From JBBSDP01 sp038240605 (lineage in GTDB: Bacteria > Planctomycetota > Phycisphaerae > Tepidisphaerales > Tepidisphaeraceae), in contig JBBSDP010000012.1 in NCBI GenBank assembly GCA_038240605.1, positions 39,547 to 103,546 of the forward strand: a stretch of DNA of 64,000 bases. Reading direction: 5' to 3'. Below the pieces are notes generated by a model. That model did not search any database. It saw nothing but the letters and a program-made list of their open reading frames with translations, and was not told the DNA's origin. The position numbers were made by a program, and so were the translations under genes. Below, one piece after another: positions 1 to 9,866 of this stretch (position 1 is its first letter; each line of letters opens with the position of its first letter).

Positions 1-236
1 GGCTTGGGCTTGTCGTTCACCGCCAGTTTCATGGCGGGCCGGGTCGCGGGCGCGGTGGTCGGCCGTGTCGTTGGCGTCGTGTTCGACGCAATCATCTTGA
101 CGCTGCCGCCGCCGCCCGCCTTGACGGCGATTGGCTGGGCACGGCTGTTCGGACTGCGGGCCGCGAACGGAACGGCAACGAGGCACACGCCCACCACCAC
201 CGAGTACCGCAACAGCAGCCGGGAGGTGCGCGTCAT
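1..236 (-). CDS. Secreted protein of unknown function (N-terminal part, cut by window edge)
   Basis: The start ATG at 236 overlaps the TGA stop (235-233) of the upstream PQQ-type propeller gene in an ATGA arrangement, so the two are probably translationally coupled. About 78 residues are visible before the window ends. They begin with a basic stretch (MTRTSRLLLRYS) and a hydrophobic core (VVVGVCLVAVPFAA) typical of a Sec signal peptide, then a Gly-rich patch and a Thr/Pro-rich linker (TTPTTRPTTAPATRPA). No catalytic or structural motif is visible in the part present. It is the last visible gene of the leftward operon (TPR, FG-GAP, PQQ propeller, this gene), so it probably acts in the periplasm with them. 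Confidence 0.7.
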   Translation of the reverse strand, partial: MTRTSRLLLRYSVVVGVCLVAVPFAARSPNSRAQPIAVKAGGGGSVKMIASNTTPTTRPTTAPATRPAMKLAVNDKPK

Positions 237-2344
237 CGGCTGCTCTCCTCAGACGGCAACACCTGAATCAGGATCTGCACCGCCGTCCCTTCCTCGGGCA
301 GCAGGTTCTTGTTCGTCTCCAGCTTCATGAACGGCTCTTCCTTCATGGTCAGGTCGGACTGGAACACGGTTTCATCGGTGACCGGGAAGATGGAGACGAG
401 CGTGCCGGTCAGGTCGGCGCCATACATCTTGAAATCCTTGGTGGGGTCCGGCTGGCGCAGGACCGATCCGGTGAAGCGCCAGCGGAAGTGCGGCAAAGGC
501 TTTCCGGTCCGAGGTTCCTGCATCGCTCGCTCGATCGGCACGATACGCTGTTTGTCACCGACGCCGGGCAGCACCAGGTACAACCCGACGATCGGCCCGG
601 AGGGAACCTGTCCCTCGCCGCGTGCCGGCTTGCCGGGCGTGAGCCCCAGGCCGCGCAGCGCCTTGTCTATGTCACTGGGTTTGACGTTGAACGTCACGAC
701 CGTCTCGTGCGCTTTCTGCCCGACCGGCACCGGATAACAAGCGACGACCTCGATCGGGTAAATGTCTTTCATCGAGGGAAGCTTGCGCGGTGCGATCTTC
801 GCCGGGATGAGGATCGTCTTCTTCTGTTTGTCCACGGCAATCGAGTCGAACACCTGCTGCGAAACACCCGCATGATCGGCGAGGCAGATGACGACGTTGG
901 ACTGCTCGGCGCTGGCCCCTTCGCTGTCCATGTTGCAGGTCGCCAGGTAGATGCGGCCGCCGGACACGACGGGCGAACCGTACACCTCGCCCGGCGCCTG
1001 GACGGCAGGATCGATGCCGACGTCCAGCTTCCATTGCCCCTTGCCGTCGGTGAGTGACACGCCGTGCAGGATGCCGCTTAAATCGGCGGCGTAGACGACG
1101 TTGCCCGCGATGGCAACGCCGGCGAAGAAGGGCGCTTTGCCGGCATAGACCCAGCGTTCGGCGCCGGTGGCAACGTCCCACGCCCGGATGCGCCCATCGG
1201 TGGCGGTAAAGACCGCGAGGTTGTTCTTCACGGCCACGGTCGACAGCACGCCGCCCGGCACGTCCTTCCGCCAGCGGACCTGTCCGCTGTTGAGATCGAC
1301 CGCGACGACCTCGCCCTGTGCGGTCGGTACCAGCTTCTTATCGAACCGAATGCTGCTGCACCCGACGAGAACCACATCACCCGCCAGCGTCGGGCCCGCC
1401 CAGGGATTGTGCTTGAGCTTGGCTTCCCACTTGGCGGACCCGTCGGGTGCGTTCATGCAGATCACGGCACGGTTACCGCACTTGTCATCGTCGAGGTAGG
1501 CGCTGGCAGCAATGACCTTCCCCGCCGTCACCAGGACCGGCGCGTCGACGTGCCACTTGTCCTTCCCCTGCTGCCAAAGCAGGTTGGGCGCCGGATGGGG
1601 CAAAGCCTCGTCGCTGGGGGCGACGGCAAGGTTGCCGTCCTTCTTCTTGTCCTGTTCGTACTTGGCCAGCATTTCCGCCCACCGCTTCTCGATCTGCGGT
1701 TGAACCGCGGCCAGGTCCTGGGCGTGTCCATCGAGCGTGACGTGGATCGCATCGACGCAAATCACGCCCGCGTTCCCGCCGCCGGTATAGACCCGGCCGC
1801 TGTCGAAGGTGACGGCGCCTTCGAGGTGAATGAGCTTGCCGGGCAGCGCGTACTGCCAGAGCGGGATGCCGCTGTCGGCCTTCATGCAATAGAGCGTCGC
1901 GCCGTCCGTCTGGTGCATGCCGTCACCGAAGAACACGAGGCCGCCTGCAACGGCCGGCGGGCAGACCACGGGCATCCGCAACCCGTTCTTCGCCCATCGC
2001 TCGCGCTGCGCCGGCGATTCTTCGATCGACAGGCCGTGCACGGCCGCGCTGTTAAACGCGCCGAGGCCCGCCACGATCAACTGCGAACCGGCCGGGACCG
2101 CCGGACTGATGAAGTTTTCCGCCGACTTATAGACCCAGAGAACCTTGGGTTGGGCGGGGCCGGGCTGGTCGTCGAGGTTGCCGGTGCGCTGCGGGTTTCC
2201 ACGTCCGGTGGGCCAATCGGCGGCCGCAGGAGCGGCACCAGCGGCCAGACCCGCCGCATGCGCAGCCAACAGTGCGGCGATGAACATCCCAAACGACAAC
2301 GCGAGCCTGGGATTTTTCGCGGGATTTGATTTCTTGGATTTCAT
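233..2344 (-). CDS. Exported PQQ-type beta-propeller repeat protein
   Basis: 703 residues. A Sec signal peptide occupies about residues 1-42 (Lys-rich start, then an Ala/Leu-rich core ending AAPAAADW). The motif WPTGRGNPQRTGN follows, the usual entry into PQQ-binding-like (BamB/quinoprotein-fold) propellers. Several blades of the form 'GG.V..A...G.i.AWDVATGAERW' occur at roughly residues 100-480. The last 200 residues are a separate beta-rich region without a recognised motif. No enzyme active site is evident; such propellers often serve as protein-interaction scaffolds. The gene sits 10 bp after the FG-GAP gene and overlaps the next gene by 4 nt, so it belongs to the leftward operon. A second, membrane-anchored propeller is encoded divergently at 8262-9866. 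Confidence 0.85.
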   Translation of the reverse strand: MKSKKSNPAKNPRLALSFGMFIAALLAAHAAGLAAGAAPAAADWPTGRGNPQRTGNLDDQPGPAQPKVLWVYKSAENFISPAVPAGSQLIVAGLGAFNSAAVHGLSIEESPAQRERWAKNGLRMPVVCPPAVAGGLVFFGDGMHQTDGATLYCMKADSGIPLWQYALPGKLIHLEGAVTFDSGRVYTGGGNAGVICVDAIHVTLDGHAQDLAAVQPQIEKRWAEMLAKYEQDKKKDGNLAVAPSDEALPHPAPNLLWQQGKDKWHVDAPVLVTAGKVIAASAYLDDDKCGNRAVICMNAPDGSAKWEAKLKHNPWAGPTLAGDVVLVGCSSIRFDKKLVPTAQGEVVAVDLNSGQVRWRKDVPGGVLSTVAVKNNLAVFTATDGRIRAWDVATGAERWVYAGKAPFFAGVAIAGNVVYAADLSGILHGVSLTDGKGQWKLDVGIDPAVQAPGEVYGSPVVSGGRIYLATCNMDSEGASAEQSNVVICLADHAGVSQQVFDSIAVDKQKKTILIPAKIAPRKLPSMKDIYPIEVVACYPVPVGQKAHETVVTFNVKPSDIDKALRGLGLTPGKPARGEGQVPSGPIVGLYLVLPGVGDKQRIVPIERAMQEPRTGKPLPHFRWRFTGSVLRQPDPTKDFKMYGADLTGTLVSIFPVTDETVFQSDLTMKEEPFMKLETNKNLLPEEGTAVQILIQVLPSEESSR

Positions 2345-2354
2345 CGAGCTCGTT

Positions 2355-4184
2355 TTACCGATCGGCCTGCGCGGTCAATGCCGCGCCCCACTGCGGATTG
2401 CCCAGCAGAACGGCGGACTCCTGCCCTTCGTTGTTCAGAATTAAATCCGGCGTGCCATCTCCATTGATGTCGCAGACGGCAATCCCGCGCGTGTTGAAGA
2501 TGCGCTGATAAAGGCCGGCCTCTTCGGTTGCATCGGCAAAGACGCCCTCGCCGCGGTTACGCAAAAAGCGGTTCGGCCCGTGCATGCATCCGACAAACAC
2601 GTCGGGACGGCCGTGAGCGCCGTAGTCGACGAATGCCGCGCAGGTCGCCTCGCCGATCGACTTGGCGAGCGCGCCCGAGGCCGCGGTCACATCGGTGAAC
2701 TGGCCCCGGCCATCGTTGCGGAAGAGCCGGCACGGTCCCTGGCGCTGGGGCACGAACAGGTCGGTGCGTTTGCCGCCGGTCCAGTCGGCGAAGACCGGCG
2801 TAATCTTGCCGGCCTGGAAGTCGATGCCCGACTTCTTCGATTCGACAAACCCCTGCGGGGTGTTCAGGACCAGGACGCCACGGCCCGAGCAGAAGAGGAA
2901 ATCGGGACGACCGTCGCCATTGACGTCAGCCACGAACAATCCATCGCCGGCCGCTGTGCCGGCGATCCCTTTGACGCCCAGGCCAACGGAATCGGAGATA
3001 TCCTCGAAAAGCTGTGGGAAAGCCGGCGCGTTGGCCGCGGGGGGCGGCGCGGGCTTGGTCGGATCGGCAGGCGGCGCGGGCGGCGGGAGCGTCTTGAGGT
3101 CAACGCCCTTGTTGCGGTAGAGCCGCAGGCCGTTGTAGCCATCGGCGAGGAGGATGTCGGGTTTGCCGCCCTTTCCCTCCCGATCGATCCACGCGCACGC
3201 GGTGATGTAGGGATAACCCTTGATCGGCAGGCCGGCGCTGACGTCGCGGAAGCCATTGCCGGTGTTGAGCAGGAGGCGCGGGCCTTCGGGTGTCGCGAGG
3301 AGCAGATCGGGCTTGCCGTCTCCGTCAAAGTCGCCCCAGGCGGCGCCGTGGGCACCGGTTTCCAGTGAGAGGGGGACCTCGTCCAGCGTTCCTCCGCCGT
3401 TGTGCAGCAGCGCGATATGGCCGGCACCGAAGAGGCAGAAGTCTGGCTTGTGGTCCCCGTCGATGTCGGCCACGGCCACGCCCGCGGATGCCGGGTCCGT
3501 GCGGGCCAGTGGCGCGTAGTGCGTGAAGCCGGGCATCCCGGCGATGATTCGGAACTCTTCGACACCCCAGCCCATGAAGTCGCGGACCGGGTTGTAGTCC
3601 TGGATCTTGAGCGATGCCTTCATCCGCTGAAGCTTGGCCGTGCGCAACTGAAGGGTCATCTTGTCGCCGTCCATCATGCACGGGACGACGACTTCTTTTC
3701 CTGTCAGGATCAGCGGCATCATCGCCGCCAGCTTCTCGGGTTTGCCGCAGTAACTGCGCAGCAGATAAGGTTCGGCGTGGGTCATGACCCACCAGTCGCC
3801 CGCTCCGACCTGATACCAATACCCGTCGATGCACGTTTCCCCGCCCGACCCGTTGTGGAAGAAGACCGCGGTCTTGCCCGGCTCGGCCCAGGCCATCACG
3901 CCCTGCCACTCGCGCGGGTTGAAGCCGCGCTGGCCGATGTCGTGCTTGATCACCGTGCGCGGGTCCTGGCCCTTCAGATCCTGAATCTTCTTGTAGACGA
4001 TCAGGTTCTTCTGCTTGTCGACCGACTCGACTTTCAGCACCATCACGTTGGTGGATTCATTGAGGATCCGGCCCAGCGGATACGGGGTTTCGACGTACGC
4101 GCGGCCCGCGCGCGGCGGGAGTGCCAGGAGCGCCGCGAGGATGACGGAACAGGTCGCCGTCGTCGAAAGGGATCGCTTGTTCAT
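2355..4184 (-). CDS. Exported FG-GAP/VCBS-repeat protein
   Basis: 609 residues. A signal peptide (MNKRSLSTTATCSVILAALLALPPRAGRA) is followed by about 200 residues of unrecognised sequence. FG-GAP-type repeats then run from about residue 225 to the end, shown by DxDGDxxPD calcium-binding loops: ADIDGDHKPDF, DFDGDGKPDLL, DVNGDGRPDFL, DINGDGTPDLI. Such repeats form integrin-alpha-like propellers that bind calcium and ligands outside the cytoplasm. A Pro/Ala-rich insert (PPPAPPADPTKPAPPP) lies between blades. The N-terminal region resembles that of the divergent protein at 13583-15070 (both have a K..V.V..xQ.xKG-like segment after the signal peptide), so the two look like paralogues. Its start lies 21 bp after the TPR gene stop. 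Confidence 0.83.
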   Translation of the reverse strand: MNKRSLSTTATCSVILAALLALPPRAGRAYVETPYPLGRILNESTNVMVLKVESVDKQKNLIVYKKIQDLKGQDPRTVIKHDIGQRGFNPREWQGVMAWAEPGKTAVFFHNGSGGETCIDGYWYQVGAGDWWVMTHAEPYLLRSYCGKPEKLAAMMPLILTGKEVVVPCMMDGDKMTLQLRTAKLQRMKASLKIQDYNPVRDFMGWGVEEFRIIAGMPGFTHYAPLARTDPASAGVAVADIDGDHKPDFCLFGAGHIALLHNGGGTLDEVPLSLETGAHGAAWGDFDGDGKPDLLLATPEGPRLLLNTGNGFRDVSAGLPIKGYPYITACAWIDREGKGGKPDILLADGYNGLRLYRNKGVDLKTLPPPAPPADPTKPAPPPAANAPAFPQLFEDISDSVGLGVKGIAGTAAGDGLFVADVNGDGRPDFLFCSGRGVLVLNTPQGFVESKKSGIDFQAGKITPVFADWTGGKRTDLFVPQRQGPCRLFRNDGRGQFTDVTAASGALAKSIGEATCAAFVDYGAHGRPDVFVGCMHGPNRFLRNRGEGVFADATEEAGLYQRIFNTRGIAVCDINGDGTPDLILNNEGQESAVLLGNPQWGAALTAQADR

Positions 4185-4205
4185 GGGAGACTCCGTTCGC
4201 AGGGT

Positions 4206-7200
4206 TCACTGAACGTTGATGAGCCGTTCCTTGGCCAGATCCGCCCACTTGCTGCCGGGGTGATCGCTCACCACGCGGTTGAGCAATTTCCTGGCTTCCG
4301 CGTTCTGCTTCATCTCGGTGTAGGCGCGGGCGGCCTCACACTGAGCGGCGGCGCCGAGTTCGGGGTAGTCGTAAGTCAGCGGCACGACCATGAGCGACTT
4401 GGCGGCGTCGGGGAAGCGCTTGGCTTCCATCTGGCACAGGCCCAGTTGAAGCTGCGCGCGGGCGGCGACCTCGGCCGCGGTGCGGCGGGTGACCTCGAGG
4501 TAGGTGTTGATCGAGTTATCCCATTGGCTCTGCTTCTGGAATGCCCAGGCGATGCCAAACCGAGCCTCTTCGGTCAACGCGCTTTGCGGGAATCGCTGGA
4601 TGAGCGCGTCATAGCTGGCACGGCTCTGGTCCCACTGTGCCGCCGCCGCGTAGGCCTGGCCGAGGCGGTAGAGCGCTCGGTCCGCCACGTCGGCCGTACC
4701 GCGGAACGGGTCGGTGTCGCGGAAGGCGATCAACTGCTCGATGGCCTTGGGCCAGTCGGCGAGCTGCGCGTACGCCTCGCCCGAGAAGTAGCGAGATTGT
4801 GCGACAAACGCCGGCGAAGGCGGGGGCGGGGGCGATGGAGCATCCTGCTGGCCAGCACCCGTGTTGAAGATCGGCGCCGGCGGCTTGAACTGTGCCAACG
4901 CCTGCTTCGGTTCGTGGCGGCCCAGGTAACAGGCGGCCAGCCGCAGCTTGACCTTTTCCTCCAGCGCTGCGGGAGGATTGCGCTCCATGACGTCGAGCAG
5001 CAGGTCGATAGACGGATCGTTTTCGGCACGCGCCGCCTGCATCTCCGCCAGCTCGACGCGCGCATCGTTCACGATCGGGGAATTGGGCGCCGCGTCGATC
5101 ATCTTGCGATAGAGCGCTCGGGCTTCCTTTTCCGCTGGCTGCACCGCGACCATTTCCACCGCCACATCCGGGGCGATCAGCAACGAAGGCTTCTGGCCCG
5201 GCGGTAATCCTTTGATCAGGTTGGCCTCCACCTTCTTGAGCGCATCGCGGCGCATCCGGTCGATGGCGGATTCGACTTCGGCGGCGCCAATCATCCGTTG
5301 GCACCATGCCAGCTCGTAGACCGCGCGGAGGTGGCCGTCGGAGCCGCTCGACGATTTGGCAAGCTGATCCACCTGTACTCGGGTGGCGTCGGCCAGAGTC
5401 TTGACGTTGGCGAGCAGACCATCCACCACGCGACGCGCCGCGACGATTTCTTCCGGCTTGAGGGCGGGATTGGCCAGGGGCTTGCGCGCGGCCAGGAGCT
5501 GCGCCGCCAGGTCCTCCCGGCGACACTGTAGCGCCCGCCACGCGGCCATCGGCGACTGGGGATGATTGGGGAAGACCTTGGCGAGGATCTCAAACGTCGA
5601 GCGCGCTTCGGTGAGTTTGCCGGCCTCCTTCTGCGCCATCCCCTGCTCGTACTGGATCAGAGGCACCCAGTCGGCCCGCGCCTTGTCCGCATGAAGCGCC
5701 ACCTCGAACTGCTCTCGGACGCGGGTGATCAGGGCCAGCGCATCGGCCAGCTTGTTCTGGGATCGCAGCAGGATCGACAATCGCACGAGCGCCATCGGCG
5801 CCACCGCCGACGCGTGGAACGGGTCCTGCTGGAACTTGTTCAGCTCGTTGATCGCGCCCCCCACGTCGCCCAGCTCCGCCAGGCACTTGGCCCGCTCGAA
5901 GGTGACTGACGGCAAGACCACGTCCTTGTTGAACTCATTGACTACCCGGTCGTACGCCGCCCGCGCCGCGTCGAACTCCTTCTTCCGCTCGACGGCGTCG
6001 GCCAGCAGGCCGCCGATTCGCTGATGGCAATAGCCGAGCTTCAGCAGCGCATCGGGCGTCTGCAAACCCTTGGGCTGGGCATTGACAAAGCTTTCCAGCA
6101 GCTTGACGGCGTCCGTCGCCTGCTCGATCACCCGCTCGGCCGCGAGCGCGTCATCCGCGCCGGGCGGCATCATGCGGATCGTGCAATCCGCCATGAGGTA
6201 TGAAGCCAGGGACAACTCGCCCGACGAGCGATCGAATTCCGGGATTGCCCCCAGGGCCTCCATCGTCTTCTCGAAGTTGCCGAGACGGTAATAGCTGTTG
6301 CCCATCCCCTGGCGGGCGAGGTTCACGTAGGCAAATTCCGGGAAACGCTCGATCACGAGCTGATATCGCTTGAGCGCTTCCTGAAACATCCCATCGACGT
6401 CTTCCTTGCGCCGCCCCGGCTCGGCCGACGCCGCGACGGCGGCGAGATACGCGCTCTCGGCCCGGCGGAACAGCACCTCGCCGAGCAGCGTGCTCCTGGG
6501 GTACGTGTCCTGGAACTTCGCCGCCAGGTCATCGGATTCGCGGTACTGCGCCGCCAGGTGCAGGGCGGCGACCTGCCGCTGCATCGCCTCTTCGTTGCGC
6601 AGCGGGTTGCTCTTCTCGGCGATGATCTGCTGATAGGTTGCGGCGGCCTCGCGAAATTGCTTGACCAGCTGCTGGGCGTCCGCCAGGTCCATCATGATAT
6701 CGCCACGGCGGATGCCGGCGTCGGGATCGGACCGCGCCAACTCGGCCGCTTTGGCCGAAGCGCGGCGCAACGTCTCGATGGCCGAATTGAGCGCCTGGGC
6801 GTACCCCGGCGGGTTTGCGGGGTCCGCCGTGCCGATCTGCGCGCGGGCGATCCACCAGAGTGCCTGATCTGAAAACTGCGGGTTCTCCCGAAGCGGATCG
6901 AGCAGACGCAGCACCTCCGGGTAAGCCTTCAATTGAAGCTGGCAATACCCCGCCCGAAGCTGCGCCTCGAGGGCGTAGGGCGGCTTTGGGTTGAGCTGTC
7001 CGATGGCCGTGAACGCCGCCAAAGCGTCCACGAACTTCCCCTGCTCGCTGGCCAGCACGTTGGAGTAAAAAGCCGTGCGGGCCACGTAATCGGGCGGCGG
7101 CCCGTTCACGAGCGCCTCCAGCGCCGCCTTGCGTTCGGGCGAGAGCTTGGCCGGATTCTGTAGCGCGGCCTGCGCCGCCTTCTTGTGTTCGTCGTACGAG

Positions 7201-8084
7201 GCCGCGACGGCCTTGTAATCGACCGCCGCCTCGGCGCGCTCGCCAGACAGGTGGTGCGCCCGCGCCAGCAGGAACCGGGCATGAATTCCGAAATCCTGGT
7301 CGAACGGCGCCAATTGACTCAGCGCCCGACCGGTCGATACGTAATCCTTCAGGCCGAAATTTGCGTATCCAAGGTGATACAGGGCCAGGGCGTGATAGCG
7401 ACTCTTGGCGAACGCCGCATCGTTCACGAACGGCTCGATCTGCGCCTTGGCTTCCTTCAACTTGCTGGTGCGAAGGAGCATCTCCGCCAGGTCACACTGA
7501 GCGCGGGCAAGCCATTCGGATTCGACCGACAGCATTCCGTCGGCCGCGGGCGCGTGGGTTTTGGCGAGGGCGGTCAGGAGCGGGATCGCGGCCGTGAAAT
7601 CCCGCGATGCCTCATCGAACCGCTGGTTGGCCGCCTGAAGGTGTTGCGGTGCCTCGTTGGGTTTGGCGACGGCCAGGGCATATTCCGCATTGCCCATCAG
7701 CCGTCGGGCGTACGCGAGGTGATAGGCCGCCAGCGGGCGATCGACGAAATCCGCGGCCCCCGCCGCCGCCTGAAACGCCGGGATCATCTCCGTGAAGTTC
7801 TTGTCAGGGAGTTCCAGCAGGGACATCCCCAGCCCGTACTGCGCCGCGGGCGATTCCTTCCGTCCACCAAATTGACGGATGAATTCCCGGAACCGGTCCG
7901 CCGCGGCCGGATAGTTATGCTCGTTGTAGGCGCGCTGTCCGCTGCTGAGGACCATCAGCGCGGCCTGATCGGGATTGACCTGCTGGGCGACGGCGGGGGA
8001 ACCGGTGAACGTCAGGAGAGGGAGTGCGGCGACCGCGATCGGTCCGGTGAACACCCAACATACCCCCGGCAAGCTCCGTCTCAT
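4206..8084 (-). CDS. Very large exported TPR-repeat protein
   Basis: I place the start at ATG 8084 because GGAGG lies 5 nt upstream and a signal peptide follows at once (MRRSLPGVCWVF, then PIAVAALPLLTFTGSPAVAQQ). An in-frame ATG at 8123 would put 13 charged residues before the signal. The 1292-residue product is almost wholly helical, with many TPR-like units, for example 'AQYGLGMSLLEL', 'ALYHLGYANFGLKDY' and 'ALYRLGQAYAAAAQWDQSRASYDALI'. A short Pro-rich break (PSPPPPPSPAF) lies near residue 1110. The C-terminal part resembles YbgF/BamD-like TPR arrays. No catalytic motif is seen, so a scaffolding role is likely. It is the first gene of the leftward operon, divergent from the propeller/PEP-utilising operon. 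Confidence 0.85.
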   Translation of the reverse strand: MRRSLPGVCWVFTGPIAVAALPLLTFTGSPAVAQQVNPDQAALMVLSSGQRAYNEHNYPAAADRFREFIRQFGGRKESPAAQYGLGMSLLELPDKNFTEMIPAFQAAAGAADFVDRPLAAYHLAYARRLMGNAEYALAVAKPNEAPQHLQAANQRFDEASRDFTAAIPLLTALAKTHAPAADGMLSVESEWLARAQCDLAEMLLRTSKLKEAKAQIEPFVNDAAFAKSRYHALALYHLGYANFGLKDYVSTGRALSQLAPFDQDFGIHARFLLARAHHLSGERAEAAVDYKAVAASYDEHKKAAQAALQNPAKLSPERKAALEALVNGPPPDYVARTAFYSNVLASEQGKFVDALAAFTAIGQLNPKPPYALEAQLRAGYCQLQLKAYPEVLRLLDPLRENPQFSDQALWWIARAQIGTADPANPPGYAQALNSAIETLRRASAKAAELARSDPDAGIRRGDIMMDLADAQQLVKQFREAAATYQQIIAEKSNPLRNEEAMQRQVAALHLAAQYRESDDLAAKFQDTYPRSTLLGEVLFRRAESAYLAAVAASAEPGRRKEDVDGMFQEALKRYQLVIERFPEFAYVNLARQGMGNSYYRLGNFEKTMEALGAIPEFDRSSGELSLASYLMADCTIRMMPPGADDALAAERVIEQATDAVKLLESFVNAQPKGLQTPDALLKLGYCHQRIGGLLADAVERKKEFDAARAAYDRVVNEFNKDVVLPSVTFERAKCLAELGDVGGAINELNKFQQDPFHASAVAPMALVRLSILLRSQNKLADALALITRVREQFEVALHADKARADWVPLIQYEQGMAQKEAGKLTEARSTFEILAKVFPNHPQSPMAAWRALQCRREDLAAQLLAARKPLANPALKPEEIVAARRVVDGLLANVKTLADATRVQVDQLAKSSSGSDGHLRAVYELAWCQRMIGAAEVESAIDRMRRDALKKVEANLIKGLPPGQKPSLLIAPDVAVEMVAVQPAEKEARALYRKMIDAAPNSPIVNDARVELAEMQAARAENDPSIDLLLDVMERNPPAALEEKVKLRLAACYLGRHEPKQALAQFKPPAPIFNTGAGQQDAPSPPPPPSPAFVAQSRYFSGEAYAQLADWPKAIEQLIAFRDTDPFRGTADVADRALYRLGQAYAAAAQWDQSRASYDALIQRFPQSALTEEARFGIAWAFQKQSQWDNSINTYLEVTRRTAAEVAARAQLQLGLCQMEAKRFPDAAKSLMVVPLTYDYPELGAAAQCEAARAYTEMKQNAEARKLLNRVVSDHPGSKWADLAKERLINVQ

Positions 8085-8261
8085 CCGGACCTCCAAAGTG
8101 ACCCTCGCGTCATCGGCAAGCAAATTGAAATGCTTCGCGAGCCACTAAAGATACCGCGCGTGCGGCAGAACGTGTTGGACCGATTGGGCGTTTTTTGCGC
8201 GCCGGCGATTTTCCAACGTGAAACCCAAGGGCCGGCGAGATAATCTATCCCGATCAACGCA
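8085..8261. promoter_or_regulatory. Divergent intergenic spacer with presumed bidirectional promoters
   Basis: This 177-bp non-coding gap separates the start of the leftward TPR operon (8084) from the start of the rightward propeller/PEP-utilising operon (8262). It is the only spacer that can carry the promoters of both gene sets. I see no clear -10/-35 pair or operator palindrome. Co-regulation is inferred from the arrangement only. Confidence 0.4.
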
Positions 8262-9866
8262 ATGACCCCGACCGTCGCAGTCGTCCCCATTTTCGTCAAC
8301 GCCGGCGCCGCCGTCCTGCCGGCGGTACTCGGCGCCCTGGCGAGCGCGGCGGCCCTTCTCTTCAAACCGCGCCAGCTCATCGCCGCTTGCCGCCGTCGGC
8401 CGCTGGTCCCGTTGTCGATCCTCGTTCTGGGCGCGGTGGCGGGCGTCGCGATCTGGATGTTCGCCGGCGAGCCCGCTGCCGATCGCCGCGTCGCCGCGGC
8501 ACTGACCGGCACCGGCGCCGACACCACGGACTGGGTGAAGGTGGGGCTGGAACTCAAGGACGATGGAGACCCAGTGTCGCCAAACGACACTCCCACGACC
8601 TCGCAAACGCCCTCCACCATTGACTCCACGACGGCCCCGATCGGCCTCGGCCGCGACGTTTCGCGGTGTGGATATGACGGCGGCGTCGTTCCGCTGGGAT
8701 TGCGCCTCCTCTGGCAGCACGATCAGGAAGATGCCTGGTTCCTCTCCTCCCCCGCGGTAATCGGCGGGCGGGTGTATTGCGCATCGTGCCAGTCCGATGT
8801 GACCGGGAAGCTCGGCACCGTCTTCTGCCTCGATGCTCGCAATGGCAAGGTGATCTGGCAGGCGCCGTCGCCCGGTCAGCCGGCATTCAAGCCCTTCTTC
8901 AGCTCTCCCGCCATCAGCGCTGACGGGAAGTACCTCGTGATCGGACAGGGGCTCCATCCGGACGACAACTGCGAGCTGCTTTGCCTCGAGACGAGTACGG
9001 GACGAGTTCACTGGAGCGTCAAGACCCCGTTGCACATCGAATCATCGCCGGCGATCCGTGGAGACATGGTCGTCGCCGGGGCGGGCGCGATCGAGGACGA
9101 CGAGCACAAGGCGACCGGCCACCCCGGCCTGGTCATCGCGGTGCGAATCTCCGATGGGAAGCCCCTCTGGCAGGCGCAGGTGAACGACCCGGAAAGTTCA
9201 CCCGCTATCGCGGAAGACGGGCTGGTCTACATCGGCAGCGGCTTCAACGGGAACGCGATCGTCGCCCTGCGCAGCGAGACTGACGAGCAACTCAAAACGG
9301 CCAACCTCCCGCGCATCGCCTGGCGCGCGCCCGCGCCGTACCCGATCACCGGCGGTGTGACGCTGGCCGACGATCTGCTGATCGTCGGCGGCGGCAACAG
9401 CGACTACGTCTACGCCGCTCCCCACCCCGCCGGCGTGGTCCTCGCGCTGGATCGGCGGACCGGCGCCGTCCGCTGGCGTACGGCCCTGCCCGATGCGGTG
9501 CTGGGAACGATTGCGGCGCATCATGGGAAGCTGATCTGCCCGGTGCGGGACGGGCGCGTGCTCTGCCTGGATGCGCGCGATGGGCATACGCTCTGGCAGG
9601 CTTCGATCAGCGGCAAGTCGGCCGTTTTGACCGGCTGCGCGCTGGCCGGCCAGTACGCCTACGCCGCCAGCCGTGATGGATACCTGGGCGTCATCGATAC
9701 CGAGACGGCGAAGGTCGTCCAGCGCGTCGCGCTCAACGCCGACGGCAAGCCGGGGCATGACGGGTTGTGCGTGAGCTCGCCGACAATCGCCGGCGGGTGC
9801 GTTTTCATCGGCAGCGAGACGGGCGGGTTGCGCTGCTTCACGGGTACTGCGAGGTCCGCCCCATGA
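8262..9866 (+). CDS. Membrane-anchored PQQ-type beta-propeller protein
   Basis: 534 residues. Two hydrophobic segments near the N-terminus (about 11-33 and 47-68) flank a basic loop (KPRQLIAACRRRP), so the protein is probably membrane-anchored with an exported propeller. A Thr/Ser/Pro-rich linker (about 105-122) leads to a PQQ-type propeller at about 140-530. Its blades are of the type 'G.VFCLDARNGKVIWQA', 'LLCLETSTGRVHWSV' and 'RVLCLDARDGHTLWQA'. The stop overlaps the next start (ATGA, 9863-9866), implying coupled translation with the PEP-utilising/membrane fusion protein. It is the counterpart of the propeller at 233-2344 in the opposite arm. No enzymatic residues are recognisable. Confidence 0.85.
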   Translation: MTPTVAVVPIFVNAGAAVLPAVLGALASAAALLFKPRQLIAACRRRPLVPLSILVLGAVAGVAIWMFAGEPAADRRVAAALTGTGADTTDWVKVGLELKDDGDPVSPNDTPTTSQTPSTIDSTTAPIGLGRDVSRCGYDGGVVPLGLRLLWQHDQEDAWFLSSPAVIGGRVYCASCQSDVTGKLGTVFCLDARNGKVIWQAPSPGQPAFKPFFSSPAISADGKYLVIGQGLHPDDNCELLCLETSTGRVHWSVKTPLHIESSPAIRGDMVVAGAGAIEDDEHKATGHPGLVIAVRISDGKPLWQAQVNDPESSPAIAEDGLVYIGSGFNGNAIVALRSETDEQLKTANLPRIAWRAPAPYPITGGVTLADDLLIVGGGNSDYVYAAPHPAGVVLALDRRTGAVRWRTALPDAVLGTIAAHHGKLICPVRDGRVLCLDARDGHTLWQASISGKSAVLTGCALAGQYAYAASRDGYLGVIDTETAKVVQRVALNADGKPGHDGLCVSSPTIAGGCVFIGSETGGLRCFTGTARSAP

